Of a DNA stretch of 64,000 nucleotides, positions 34,301 through 46,456 are shown in pieces. The DNA comes from Tetmemena sp. SeJ-2015 (Eukaryota; Ciliophora; Spirotrichea; Sporadotrichida; Oxytrichidae), in the NCBI GenBank assembly GCA_027382625.1, contig JAJKFJ010022889.1:62001-126000 (forward strand), read 5' to 3'. The translations under genes were made by a program, and so were the position numbers. Under the pieces are notes generated by a model. It was given only the letters and a program-made list of their open reading frames with translations. It did no database searches and was not told where the DNA came from. The stretch's first letter is position 1. The number at the start of each line of letters is the position of its first letter.

Positions 34301-36505
34301 TACTTGGCAATATTCTCTCTTTCTTGAGCTGGTACGAAATCACTCACTCCATACTTTGAGAAATAATGAAGAGCACTTAGCTTCTTATGATCTTTCGCAT
34401 CTTTCTCTACTTTAGTCAAACTCTCCATGATTGTTTTAATATTCTGCAAAGGCTTCTTTGCTTCGAAGGCCCACATGAGAGGAGTTGCCTTATCCTGATC
34501 TAAACCATGTAAATTGACATTCTGATCAATCAGGATTTTAAGATTTTCATCTGTAGGACAAACTGCCGCATAATGAGCAGTAGTGGTATTCTTCACGATA
34601 GCATTGATATTTTGCTGTTCTGTAAAAGATATTTTAGTCCAGTACCACTTGGGTTTAAAGCGGCTACGTGAACATAGTTATAAGTTTGATTGTTACTAAG
34701 TTCTTAGAGTGTTCCATCCTCGAATTTAATTTCTTCAACTTTCTTCGCAGTTAGAAGAGTGTAATAACCTTTATTGAAGAAACTGTTTCTTAAATGCCCG
34801 TTTTTATAATCCATTAGTTCAAATAAGGAGAGAAGTGTTTCGTAACAGCCATGCTTCATTATAGCTGGAAGTGCTTTTTCGTTGACGAAAGTTTCAAAAA
34901 GATTTCCTAACTTTTACTATATGATCTCCAAAGTAATTTTATCTACTCCATCCTCACCAAAAGCCTTGTAAACTGCATACTCATCCTTAGTTAAATTTTC
35001 AATAGCATTAGCGTACTATAATAATTACTTTATAAATAAACATTTATTAGGATGTAGTGAGAAGGATCCTCTGTGAAAGCGTTGTTTCCTTATCTATTTC
35101 CTCTCATCATCTAAACTTTTCTCACTTTGAAACCAAAAGCCATATTGCTAACTTAGCCAGTTTCAAAGCTGGCTATTTAGTTTGCCCTCTTTTTCATTCT
35201 TACATCACTTTCAGCTTTATCTTAAGAAAGAAGGATATCTAGGATTTTGTGTCGATTGAATTGAATAGCCTTTTCAAGAGCTGAGAATCTCATCTCTGGG
35301 GCTTAGTGCTCTAACAAAGAAGATACATGGTATTTATCTTTCAAGCATTTTAAGAGTAGCTACTCCGAGTTAATCAAGGCAGATCTGACGACATGTCTGT
35401 TTGAGCAAGTCTAGCAGCAGTTTACTGGAAGCTCTGCTACATTTCCAGATTTGTGCCACACTATATCGGGTATTTCTACATCTTTAGGTTCAGGAGGTAC
35501 ATATACTTTTTTAGGAGGTTTTTACTTTTTTGCAACTGCTTTTACTTCTCTCTTTTTGGGAGCGGGTTTCTTTTCAATGCCATCTTTAAAATTTAAAATT
35601 TACTTTAGCTTCTTCCTCATTCTCAGATTAATTTTCCATATCAATAATTTCTTTTTCTTCTTCCTCTTCTTCATCCAATTTCTGTCTTTTAGAAGGAGCT
35701 CTGTGAGATTACTTCTTTATCTGGGGTTGAACAGCATCAAGATTTATCTTTGGTTACTTTCTCTTATCTTGCATTTTTTTCTAGGCATTAACGAAACTTT
35801 AAACCTATTTTTCTACTTTTTTGAAAATTTAGGTGTCTACCGAAATATTATTTGGTGCATTTTAAGCATTCTGATCATTTTTATCTTTCCTTGCTCTCTT
35901 AACTTTTTGATTTTTCTGAACTACCTCAACTTCAAAGTATTTGGATTTTGCAGGTAGTTGCTAAGTGTTAGCATCGATGAGTAAATCTCTGTTCTTAGGT
36001 TTCTTAGCATCATTTGGGATGAGTTGTAATTGCCTGACAATGATTTGATTATGAGTTTTTCTGAAATCTTGATCTACTTGATAGAGCTAAAAGTTATCTT
36101 TGAGAGTAATGACTTGTCCTTTCTTGAGGAGGATGTTCTGGTTTCTTTTATCTGAAACCTTTGATTCTTCTTTGGCGATGGGATTTTTCTCTTCCTCTTC
36201 AACTTGCTTTTAAGATAGTTTAATATAAAACCATTATAAGATGGGTTGGCTTTCTATTTTGCGCTAACTTTATCTTGTTATATTTGTAATGGCTTGTGAT
36301 CTTGCTTAATCTCCTCATCAGACATTACTTGATCTTCAAGTTATTGACCTTATATTTGCTGAATCTACAACAAAGGCTAAATTTCAACTTTATTTTGTTG
36401 AGGGACAGCTATTGATTTGCTTTGGGCAGCCTTGGTTTAGGATTTGGCCCTTGTGCTTTTGGATCTCTGATTAGGTTTGTGAATTTGATCGGGTTGAGAA
36501 TTCAT
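28348..36505 (-). CDS. Ankyrin-WGR-PARP poly(ADP-ribose) polymerase
   Basis: Probable start ATG 36505 (MNSQPDQIHKPNQRSKSTRA), followed by a lysine-rich N-terminal region to about 35450. Ankyrin repeats fill about 34900-30300 (TPLNYACIYGHFEIAKLMIE, TPLIMASRNGHADIVALLIR, TILHLACDFSNRRDY). A WGR domain lies at 30090-29830 (LAILLTRWGRIGEEGAFQKT). The PARP regulatory helical domain is at 29760-28980 (DPKQMPFSNLDRKNLYEALD). The catalytic domain follows: NKMLLFHGSKLSNFIGILKH (His), GALLGKGIYFTDMVSKALQY (Tyr) and EVAFNNLML. The third triad residue region near 28540 is frame-shifted (FDFKSFDTAKIVL) and the stop is uncertain. Introns or IESs are numerous. It would transfer ADP-ribose from NAD+ to proteins. 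Treating the whole 8 kb as one gene is inference from order and strand. Confidence 0.85.
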
Positions 36506-36870
36506 TTTACCTTTAGTTAGATTAGATGTTTTATTAGTATGATAAATTAACTTGATCAGTAGATTAAATACTATCATTATCAGAATGTAATTTACCTGCC
36601 AATATGCTGGCCAGAAAATAGCCAACAAACCTTACCCCACTATTCTAAAACAAACTATAAAACAAACCAATTTAAACAAAGGATAACTTAAACACGTCGT
36701 AAAACTTCACAAACAGCTAAAGATGAAGTAGTCAGGCAGTATTAAAAGGAAAAAGAGCTTAGAATCTTTTTGCTGGTAAATATAAAAATGTTTCATATCT
36801 TTTTTTCCTCTGAATGAAGGAAGTTAAATAAATTCTTCATTTTCTGAGAAATAATATTTAACAAAATTTA
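36506..36870. other. Intergenic between divergent genes
   Basis: AT-rich, between the PARP start (minus) and the acyltransferase start (plus). A minus-strand hydrophobic frame runs upstream of the PARP ATG (FWPAYWQVNYILIMIVFNLL) but lacks support as coding. Confidence 0.4.
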
Positions 36871-38748
36871 ATGTCTGATCAATCAAAATATAAGATAGAT
36901 AATATTTTAATTACAACTTCAGATTAGCCCCATAGATTTGATATATGATCGATACTTGTACTTTAATTATGTAATTGTAATTTTTAAGTTGAGAGATATC
37001 ACTCTTCTGGGAAAATTAATCTCGGAGAATAGTAATTTATCAAATTAGTCAATTAAAATTCGCGATGGACACTCCCTAAAAATGTGTAATGACATAAAGT
37101 TTTAAGAGCAAAAGGCTTCATATTATTGAAAACAAATTATCTGAACAAAATTCTTCATTTATCACTGATCCATTTTCAATTCATATATTTCCTAATTGAA
37201 GGTCCAATAAATTTTAGGGGATAATACTTTTTAAAATTTAAAGAGAAACGCAAATATTTATTGAATAGTTAGAGCTGAAACTTGCTTCTCATTTATCGAA
37301 GCTCATGGAAGATGATGAGGATGACTAGATAGAGGGAGCAGAGCTTATTTAATCCAGTCCCACAAAGCAGAGAGAAACACTCCGACTGTAAAGTTAGAGA
37401 AGCATCCTAGATGACTTTGCTAATGGATTTGTGCCTCAGTAGATACTAAAAGATAGCGAGCAAGATGAAGTTGATGAACAAACTTCTACGACATCCCAAT
37501 CTAGAAAGTCTCCAGAAGAAGGTGCCAGCAGTATATCTTAGCAAGACATAGATTTTTAAACAGAGTTGGATTAACTTGGACAGCTCGATGTAGATCAAAT
37601 TGATAGCATTCTCAATCTAGCAGACAACTTGGCAGTCTAATTTAAATAGAGACTATAAATTTAATTAGCTTACAAAACATCGCTCAGAATGAAGAATATA
37701 AAGTCTAAAGTCAAAACTTAAATCGACCAAGAAAAGGCGAAAGTTACTAAATAGTTTCTCCAAAAGAAAAAGATTCTCGAGAAGTACATGAATAGGGCTC
37801 CAGTTGTAAGATTGATGGACAAGATATTCTTTATCATTGGAGTTTTACTTGTGATAGCAACTGCTTTCATGCTTGGCAGATATCCAAATAGTCATTACTA
37901 CAAATTTCACATATACACTGTGATATCGCTCGTAGTTATCAGACTTTTCAACTACAGAATCAAGAAGTGGCACTACTATCTGTTTGATTTCTGCTACTTT
38001 ATAAATAAAATCATTTTAGTATACTTTGCGAACACGTTAATAATCTATTTCTTGACTGTGGATCCCAAAAATGACCTGCTCTTTAGAGTCTTTTTCGTTT
38101 ATGCAAACGGTCCCTTTGGATTAGCTATCCCAGCGTTCAAGAATTCGATGATCTTCCATAAGTTGGATAATTTAACTTCTATAGCCATCCATCTTATTCC
38201 TCTCCTAACATCCTGGAATTTGCGTTGGACTACTCTGGGCTATGAGTCCACACTTCCTGAATCAGAAAGATATTTCTTAACTCTAAACGAGTAGAATGAA
38301 CACTATAACATGCCATACTTTACCAAGATGTTCTTCATTCCTCTAGGTCTCTACCTTCTATGGGCGCTCCTGTATTATGTAAAGGTGTTCATTGTATCGA
38401 AAAGAAAAATTCAACAAAAGAACTATGAGACCTATGTACATATACTACTATAACTAACCAGGTGCAAGGAAAATCCTTGAGAAGTTTGGACAGAAGTTTG
38501 CTCCGATTATCTTCATGTGTTTCCACATTGCCTTCTTCATAATCTCTTCAGGATTTGCAGTTGCAGCTTTCAGTAATTTCTACCTGCACACAACTCTTAC
38601 CCTTATTTGGATGACTTTGAGTATTTGGAATGGAGCTAATTTCTACATGGAATACTTCTCTCGCAAGTACGAGTCTAATTTAAAGATGCTCGAGCAACTT
38701 GAATAGCAGTTAACTAATCCATCAGCTAGTGAAGCTAAAGATAAGTGA
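36871..38748 (+). CDS. Glycerophosphocholine acyltransferase-like membrane protein (DUF2838)
   Basis: Start taken at ATG 36871 (MSDQSKYKIDNILITT); the main frame resumes after an interruption near 36945-37240, and a start near 37304 (MEDDEDDQIEG) is possible. An acidic/Q-rich N-terminal region of about 150 residues precedes the multi-pass core: RLMDKIFFIIGVLLVIATAF, KKWHYYLFDFCYFINKIILV, FRVFFVYANGPFGLAIPAFK, MIFHKLDNLTSIAIHLIPLL and TSWNLRW. These match the GPC acyltransferase family (Gpc1, DUF2838). The C-terminus is ARKILEKFGQKFAPII with more helices, ending ASEAKDK, TGA 38746-38748. A TG-pointer IES near 38437-38464 links NYETY to ARKIL. It would acylate glycerophosphocholine in the ER. 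Confidence 0.88.
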
Positions 38749-38869
38749 AAGTTGAATTTATAAAATTTATCTACACTTTACATAGATCAGTGAAAAGAGG
38801 AATGGATGGAATATTCTTTTGAATTCAGTTAGTGAAAGATACAATCTTATTAAATCAGGAAAGAGGAAT

Positions 38870-40843
38870 ATGGTTGATAACAAAAACGACGCGGCATCTG
38901 ACTTCAAATTGAGCATTGTCGATTTAGAAGCGTTCAATGAAATTACAGAGACCAAAGTTAAAGAGTTGAAGACTCTTTAAAACTAATATGCTCAGCATTC
39001 TGACAAGCAAGACTAGGAGCATAAAGCTGTGGGTAGAGTCATGCAAGACTTAGTTTAAATTCTCTTGGCTAACATCGACCAAGATGATGCAATCAAGATA
39101 TTTTAGGAGCAGTATGGATCAGACTTTCCTAAGAAGGACGAAGAGGTTGAGACACAAGTTTAAGATAGAGTGGCAGAGAAGACTGATAGCCAACTTCTGA
39201 GGCAATTATAAAGCCAGCTTAAACTCGTTTAATACTCTATGAATACCTTGGTCCTTTAGAACTAAGATAACCAATAAAAGGAAGCAAATTTGAGAACAGA
39301 GAGTCTACAGAAACTGCAAGAGAGTAAAGATGCTATTTCTCAGCTTCCCTAAACTTTGAAATCTATTCATGATAGCCTACAAGAGGTTATTAATTCGTAG
39401 AAATAGTAAAAAGAGTCAGACGCTAATGTTAAAGCTAGCTCTGTTAAAATCCCTGCTGCTATAGATCACACTCCAAAACTTGAGAGCATAGCATCTCAGC
39501 TTTCTCACCTTTAAGAATCAGTGAATATCTCTCAAAATAAGCTGATTAATGCTGTGAGTGAAGGTAATTAAGCAAATATGATAAAGCTAGAGACTCTGCA
39601 TGAAGCTTTAAAGGAACTTGGCTTGGATATTAAAGAGTAGCTTAATGATGTAATCAGTAAGCAGGAACAAAATAAGGTGCTTATTCAACAATCTGCATCT
39701 CTTGTTGAAAAAATAGAGCAGAAATCTGAAATCCCTTAAACCATTTATGTCCCTCAGCTTATGCAATAAATGAAGGGAGAGAATAAAGATGCTGACTATG
39801 AAACTTATCAAAGAGTAGCTTAGTCTATATTCGATAGAAAAACGGACGCAGCTTGGGTAAATAGAGGTAGTTCATTCACAGTTTAGAACAAATACTCCTT
39901 TGCTGTGATGACTCAATAGGATTATGTCTTTGTGGATGGAAACCAAAATAATGTAGACGTTCTAAAGAAAGAAGATTTAAGCTTGATAGGACAACTGAAG
40001 ACTGACAACAATGCAGTCTTCTCGTTCTTAATGCAAGGATTAAAGCTATATGTCGGATGCGCAAACAATAACCTCTTCGTTTTTGAAGTTGACACTCTTA
40101 AGAGAATTAAAGATATCAAGACTATGTTATTTTACTACAGGCATGTGTATTGCTTCCATCAGCTTGACTACAATACAATCATTTGTGGGCAAAGAGACGG
40201 TCACTTGCAAATCATTTAAGCAAACAACCTGAATAAGATACAAGGCTTCTCTCTTAAAGATACCAGTCACATCATTCAAATAGGGAAGACTTTCAAGCAA
40301 AGTGAAGTGATTATGGCCTGCAGCAGAGGACTCTTCTTTGCAGATATTGTGGATTTAGGAGAGTATAGACTGACCTTAAGTGAGGAGGTCTATTTTAGAG
40401 AGCAAGATATCAAAGCGGCCATAGAGTACAAAAGAGACTAGGTTGCTACTTGCATCGATATGGATTTGAATGTCTACTTGATTGATAGAAAGCAGAGACA
40501 GGTTGTTAAAACTATTGAGAACCCTAGCGGAAGCGACAGACCACTTTGCATGAGACTCATTCCAAGTTTTGACATGGACAAAATGCCATTTGCACTACTT
40601 AGAGATTAGGAAGGAATCACTCTTGTCAACTTGAAAAATCCAGGTGCTTACAAAGTTTTCTAGAGCTGGTATCATCAACTTCCCTTCCCTCAAATGCTTC
40701 TTGATTGCTACAAAGTTGTAGAAAATGGAGCTGTAGTATGCTATGTTGTTGAATATACTGGAAAGGATTCATTTTTAGTAAGATTCGAGCTTACCGGAGA
40801 CTTTATCGGAGGCCTAAAAGTTATGGCTAAGAATGATATGTGA
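38870..40843 (+). CDS. Coiled-coil protein with C-terminal beta-propeller-like region
   Basis: Start ATG 38870 (MVDNKNDAASDFKLSIVDLE), stop TGA 40841-40843. The frame is essentially uninterrupted at about 655 residues, the longest clean ORF in the window. Residues 1-330 are Q/E/K-rich heptad-like coiled coil (LLRQLQSQLKLVQYSMNTLV, ESIASQLSHLQESVNISQNK). Residues about 350-655 have repeating beta-strand patterns (FSFLMQGLKLYVGCANNNLF, YNTIICGQRDGHLQII, EVIMACSRGLFFADIVDLGE) that resemble degenerate WD40 blades. No catalytic motif. Likely a scaffold; the family is not identified. Confidence 0.8.
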
Positions 40844-41209
40844 CTTTAACATTGTCATAAGCTTATTTAAATTCAGAAAACTTATTTAAAAAGTTAATAA
40901 GATCGCTATAGAAGAAAAGAATATTTCAAATCAATTCTAATTAAAATTTATGACTCAAACAGCGGAACAAATTATAGAGTAAAATTTTCATCTGAACCTC
41001 TTGAAGGGATCTCTAAGAGTTTATTCTTAAAACTTCTTATTAGATTTTTTTGCATCTGATAGTTGAGTGCAGATATTTTGGATACTGTTGTTGATTTAAG
41101 TGAAATGGATTGAAGCAATTTGCTTGAACTAACTCAGATAATCACTAGTAGTCTGATGATAGATCTCAAGAAGCTTACCATTCACTTGCCAAGGCTGCAT
41201 TGAAGAGCT
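40844..41209. other. Intergenic between convergent genes
   Basis: AT-rich 3' flanks of two converging genes. Nothing else seen. Confidence 0.4.
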
Positions 41210-42366
41210 CAATGATCCATCTAGCTATGAAATCTCTTCATTTGAATTGTAGTTAGCAATTAAATTTATAAACAGTCTTTGTAGTTTTCTAGTGTTTCTT
41301 CCTCTAAGTCACTCATTGGGTCTTCTTCAGAATTTGAAGAGTTCTTGATTTTTCTCAGGCTATGCGATTAACTATCAAATGAAGAGTCTTAATGCCAATG
41401 ATGAGGAGACCTGTCCTCTTCCCTTAGCAAATTCAGATTTTAGAAGAGAGATTAATTCTTCGTGCCCTAATTATTTTTTTGAGAATGAATGCCGTTGGCT
41501 TTATGAAAAGTCAACTTCGAAGGAATATTTTGAGATTGATCATCGTCCTCTTCCTAAATATCTGTCAGCTACTATTTAAATTCCACTCTTTTGACTATTG
41601 ATGGTCTCTTTAAGCTCTCATCATTGCTCACATCAGAGTTATTGGGTAGCTAATTGGGAGGAGGACAGTTAACTCTAAAACTATCATTCTCTTTAGCAAA
41701 TTGAACTCTTCGAGCTGAAGCTACTCCAGCCTTTCTTGCACTCTTCTTACTAAGATCAAGTGTGAATCCATCAGCTTTAGAGGATTAAAAAGGTTAAGCA
41801 AGGTCATTTCGGGTGAGGTTTATGTTGCAGAATGGATTAAGTTGCTTAGGATTGTTGCCGTCTGCTTATAGATTATCCCTGCTCATAGGAGGATTAAATA
41901 ATTAAGAATAAGTCAAATTTGCTGACTTTTTCCTTGAAGATTTGCCTAAGTGAGCATGATGAAGTGCTTCAAAGTTGTTAACTAGCATGTCGTTAGTTCT
42001 GGGCTATTCAGAAATCCTCAAAAAGGTCTAGCCTTGACTGTATGCATTTAAATAAAATTTCCCACTGCGGAGAGTCTAGAAGGAGAGACGGTATGGCCAC
42101 GTCTACAGTTACCTTAACATTTTTTGGCAGTGCTTTGCTTTCCTCCTTTAATGGCAGAAAATATGGAAAGTAAATAAAGAATGATGGTTGTTGGAAATCA
42201 AAGAGCTGAATCCAAAGTTGTGCTTCTTCCTTTTGACATTAGCTGTGGCGGGCTTCTTCTCAGTCGAGTTTAGTAAAAGAGGACCAGCAATTTCACTAAA
42301 TTTTCTCTTCTTCACATTGACAGAGGCCTTCCCTGCTGCGTACTGCAATCTTTACTTTGAGGACAT
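41210..42366 (-). CDS. Basic disordered protein, unidentified
   Basis: Start ATG 42366 (MSSKQRLQYAAGKASVNVKK), stop TGA 41210-41212. The frame is open throughout at about 385 residues. The composition is basic, S/N/Q-rich and disordered. The N-terminus is lysine-rich (VKKRKFSEIAGPLLLNSTEK, KRKKHNFGF). Later parts include SKKSARKAGVASARRVQFAK, RPSIVKRVEFKQQLTDIQEE and NSSNSEEDPMSDLEEETLE. The RVQF and RVEF motifs have the RVxF form used to bind protein phosphatase 1. A stretch near 42110-42200 (HSLFTFHIFCH) differs in composition and may be an in-frame IES. Function unknown; PP1 targeting is only a motif-based guess. Confidence 0.65.
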
Positions 42367-42728
42367 ATTTGGCAACAATTCTCCTTAAGACTAATTAGGC
42401 ACCTACTGATGTAAAAGCAAGCTCTGATGAGTTTACTGTTAATTTGCTTTCATTTTATAATTAAATTCAGAATATAAATAATTATTCTAGAAAATTGATT
42501 TCAGTTAGGGAAAGTGAGGGTTTATCGATTTTAAAAAAAAATATATAGTCAAATAAATATAAAAAAAATTAATCGTTCTTGATTAAATTTAACTTTTAAA
42601 AATGTCGAAGAAAATTATTTTTTTCTATATAAACTGATTTAATTCATAATCTAGCTATAATAGCCCTTATTATCGTTAATTAAAAATAAGCTTATAAAAC
42701 ATCACTACTTTACTTTGGAGAGACGTCA
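42367..42728. other. Intergenic AT-rich stretch
   Basis: Between the start of the basic-protein gene and the end of sestrin, both minus strand. No feature recognised. Confidence 0.4.
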
Positions 42729-44737
42729 TCATTAGTTTATGTATTAGTGAACTGCCTTAGATAAATAAGTCATCTCTGCAATCTTTTTGGTCTCCATAGC
42801 TAGAATAGTGATGTGGCACTTTTCTGAGACTTCAAGTCGCTCAGACATGTTATCATACATCGCTTGGTCAATTTGAGTTGGGTAACACACTGCCTTCTGA
42901 ATGAACTTCTTCAAATTGATTATGAGAATTTTATTGATGTCATGATAATCAAAAGAGTCGTCCTTAATTCCATAGAGTGAGAGAATGTAAATGCAGATTG
43001 CTTAACGTAGTGGAGTCGTGTCGATTTCTTTCTCCTTCAGTCCATACGTGTTTTTTGTCATATTTTTAGCATACTCTGTCTGGTTATTACAAAAATATCG
43101 AGATAATGATGTTTTGAATGACCTCAGTAAGATCATATAAGTACCTTGAGTAGAGGTCCTAACCCTAGAATTCCCAACAGTAGTCGGAGATGTCTAACAT
43201 ACTCACTTTAAATGTAACGAATGGAGCGAAGCCTTTTATAGCACCCATTTTGTGCTTTGAAAAGGTCTCCTTCTTTTTCAGCTGCTCATCAGTCAGCTGC
43301 TCATCTTTATTTTCCATTATAAGTTCTAAATGCTTAGTAGAGCTTAAAATTAAAACATCATTTATAGCTTCGACTTAAAGAGCTAGTTGCCGTTTAAACC
43401 TCATGATTTGATAAACTGTCTTCTTCTTCACTATCAAAGTTGCTATTTGAATGATCTTGATCTGAGTGCTTAAAGCCCTAATTATCTTCCTCATAATTCT
43501 TTTTCTGCAAGAAGTTCAAAGCCTTATCTTCTTCCTCCCTAACTTTCTTAGTCTTTATGGGACACTGCTTGTCAAAGCTCATCACTGAGTCAAGATTCTC
43601 CTTTATTCCATTTAAAAGGTTTAAGAAAAAATTTGCATAAGCGAAAGAGCAAAGGGAATGGTAGTACGCTAAGATAGCGCCAGCTTAAAGAATTTCATGA
43701 ATACTCCAATTAAGCCTGAAGTCATTCTCACTAGACTTGGTTAAATTCTCTATTTCTAATACTCCAAGTTCCCAAGGCTTGAAGGCCATCATTTCATTTA
43801 GCTCACTTATTCTCTGCAGCTTTTTATCGCAGCATTTCAGGCCACCAGTGAGCCAGTTTATATCACCTCCCCAGAGCAAGAATTACTCCTCTTGAATCTT
43901 CAATAGGTATTCACTCTCATAGCAACTCACTGCCATTATCGACAGATAGTATTTCCAAGTTATTGGCAGCACATCCTCTCTATTCATCATGATGTCATGA
44001 GTCTCTTCAAAGTGCTGCAAATAACGTGGGAACCAGCATAGGATGCGCTCATGATGAAATAGTCTTCCTTGCGTTAGAAATACTCTCCTTAGAAGTCCCT
44101 CTATATCCACATGGCTTTTATCAAAATCGTCAAACACGTTGCTCAAGTCGAAGTTTTAAGACTGTCTGACGATTTCCTAAGTTCCCTAAATCTCATTAAT
44201 TCTCAAAACTAGGTACATCTTCTAAAACATTCACTGATATAGGAATGTTGAGAATTTAAGGGCATTGCGTTTTCTCGTAGAATGTGCTTATCTAATCATC
44301 CTAATCGCTAATGATACTCATCTTATCTTTCTATAAGAATTCAATTTAAACCAAAGATTTTCATACCTTATACTTGTAAAATAGGAGGAAGAAAGTGTCT
44401 GAAATGTGAGTGATGGGGCACTCAAAGCTCAGTCTTTTTATAATTTGCAAAAGGAAGTTGAATTGCCTGTAAAACAGTCAGATATTGTTGAATTTTACTT
44501 GATGTCAAGGGACTCTTTGCACTTTAGAAGCTCTTTCTCAAGCGATTCAGAGATAGCTTGCACCTAAAGAATCTATGAACAATCATATAAGGTTACTGTT
44601 TCTTGCTATAACTACTCGTTTAGAATCAAGATTCTTTTAAAGAGCAGGCCAAGACCGAAATTATTTGTAGGCGTAGTAAGCAAAGAGAGAATATTCTCAT
44701 GCAAAAAAAGTTGATTAGAGCAGGATTTATTTTCCAT
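42729..44737 (-). CDS. Sestrin (PA26 family)
   Basis: Start ATG 44737 (MENKSCSNQLFLHENILSLL), stop TGA 42729-42731. Introns near 44480-44512 (GTAAAA...TTACAG) and 44332-44367 (GTATGA...TATAG) join readable exons. The sestrin core follows: HHERILCWFPRYLQHFEETH, LPITWKYYLSIMAVSCYESE, LLWGGDINWLTGGLKCCDKK, ELNEMMAFKPWELG and LNWSIHEILQAGAILAYYHS. The C-terminal domain: YILSLYGIKDDSFDYHDINK, KFIQKAVCYPTQIDQAMYDN, SEKCHITILAMETKK. The GGDxxWLxGL motif corresponds to the leucine-sensing region of metazoan sestrins. Sestrins restrain TORC1 via GATOR2. Around 44191-44204 a TCTC repeat flanks an apparent 10-nt shift. Confidence 0.92.
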
Positions 44738-44945
44738 TCAAGTATCGAAGAGTTAAAAATATAGTTTGGTATTTAATTAATTAGTATGCTTACTTCACAT
44801 TATGTTTCAGTATTTGAAATGGAAAGATATCATTCTTTTGATCTATTTTTTTGCATTTGCGTTGATAAAATATTTGATTATGCATATTTTTACTTTGGTT
44901 ATGTGCATTTTGAATGGAAAATTCCAGAGTTTATAATTAAGGCCT

Positions 44946-46264
44946 TCATTCACATATCCATGGATGCTATAGGGCATCTTCGCTAGATATTCTTTTCTTT
45001 GGATCGTATTTAAGGCACTTCTTCACGAGATCCATGAGGTTCTTATCTCTTTTTTTCCAGTCTGGAAGCCAGAAGGGTATGTCGTCTGTTTGATTAAAGC
45101 GATAATTTTTAACTTGCTGAGGCTTGTATGCCACTGACATCTCATACAATAGAATTCCAAACGCCCACAAGTCTACTTTGCTATCTATCCAGCTATCCTA
45201 TAAAAAGTTAAAAGCTAATCAGAATTCTTACTGTCTTTTGCTCAGGAGCCATGTAACCAGATGTACCACAGAGTACACCCATAAACGATTTGTTACTCGA
45301 ATTGTGATCCATCAGATGACAAAGTCCAAAGTCACACAGTTTAGCGATTGGATACTCATCTTCTCTCTCACTAGATTATATCAGCAAATTTTCCAGCTTC
45401 AAGTCAACGTGTATCACACCATTATTATGAACGTAGTTTATTGCTTGCAAAGTATCTGAAGCCCAGGCTTTCAATTTATCTTCATTATGAATTGCAGAGT
45501 GTTCCTAAAATATATTTAAGATGATTAATTTAGGTACATCAAGTATCTTCCGAGAGAGATAGTCAGTTTAGTCTGCAAATTCCATGTATAGCTAGTATTC
45601 ATTCTTTGTGTCGTAATATTCATAGAGCTCTATTATGTTATCGTGATTCATCGAGTAGTGAACCATGCACTCACGCTAAGCGAATTCATGCGCTAAACTG
45701 TTGAACAGTTTATCCTTCATTATGACCTTTTTCACAGTTTCCTAAAGCTTTAAACTATTTTAAATACTTACTTCTTGCGTTTCTACATTATGAGCTAGGT
45801 AGATTTTGGTCGAACTTAACTACTCCGCAAATATCAATTAGTCTTCTTCATATTTATCTATGTTTTCACCTCCGCTGTATAAAAAATGAAAGTTGAGGCT
45901 CAAGCTAAAATCTATTAGTGTATTCGATAGGATTGAATATGAATCTTGGACCTAGCTCTATTTAGTCAGTTAGCATGTTGGAATCAAAAATCTGTGAACC
46001 AAGCTTAGATTCCTCTTAGTTTATGTCCTCCATGATGGTGTTTATGTCCTTCTATCGCGTTGGTTGAATGCCATATTCATGCATGTCAATCTTAAAGCTG
46101 AAAGAAGTGGATGAGTCATCTCTTAAGAGCCCTTTCGACTGGATTCTCGGCCCGTATGATTGACTCAGCTTAGCCTCAAATCTGAATTTTTAATAGCTCT
46201 TCCCAAGAGAAGTAGGGCTTCTCGAGTTTGATGCTGCAAACATACTCGGTTAATGATGATCCAT
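44946..46264 (-). CDS. Ser/Thr protein kinase, non-RD (HVD in place of HRD)
   Basis: Start ATG 46264 (MDHHQPSMFAASNSRSPTSL), stop TGA 44946-44948. A polar N-terminal region of about 130 residues precedes the kinase. Readable motifs: VKKVIMKDKLFNSLAHEFAQ, MNHDNIIELYEYYDTKNEYQ, NNGVIHVDLKLENLLI, CDFGLCHLMDHNSSNKSF, VLCGTSGYMAPEQ, VDLWAFGILLYEMSVAYKPQ, CLKYDPKKRISSEDAL, HPWICE. The catalytic loop has HVD, so the HRD arginine is missing while the catalytic Asp and DFG remain, giving a non-RD kinase. Interruptions near 45195-45230, 45365-45385, 45505-45535, 45745-45775 and 45870-45880 are introns or IESs. Subfamily not assigned. Confidence 0.88.
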
Positions 46265-46456
46265 TTTTTGTATAATCTTTTATATAGTAGCTAGAGTGCT
46301 AAAAGAAGTGTGTGGATAAGTGAGTAAAAATTGGCAGTGTTCCTTCCCCTCGGATGGGAGATATAGTCTTATTAACTTCTAATATAATTAATTTCAAATA
46401 CAAATTATAATTAGCTTATAAAATAACTTTCAACAGGTATTACGATTTAAGTCCGC

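Noticed and set aside
35451..35957. A 168-residue Phe/Leu-rich plus-strand membrane-protein-like ORF
   Set aside because: It is the antisense of a lysine/glutamate-rich part of the PARP gene. AAA/GAA-rich coding sequence reads as TTT/TTC-rich on the other strand.
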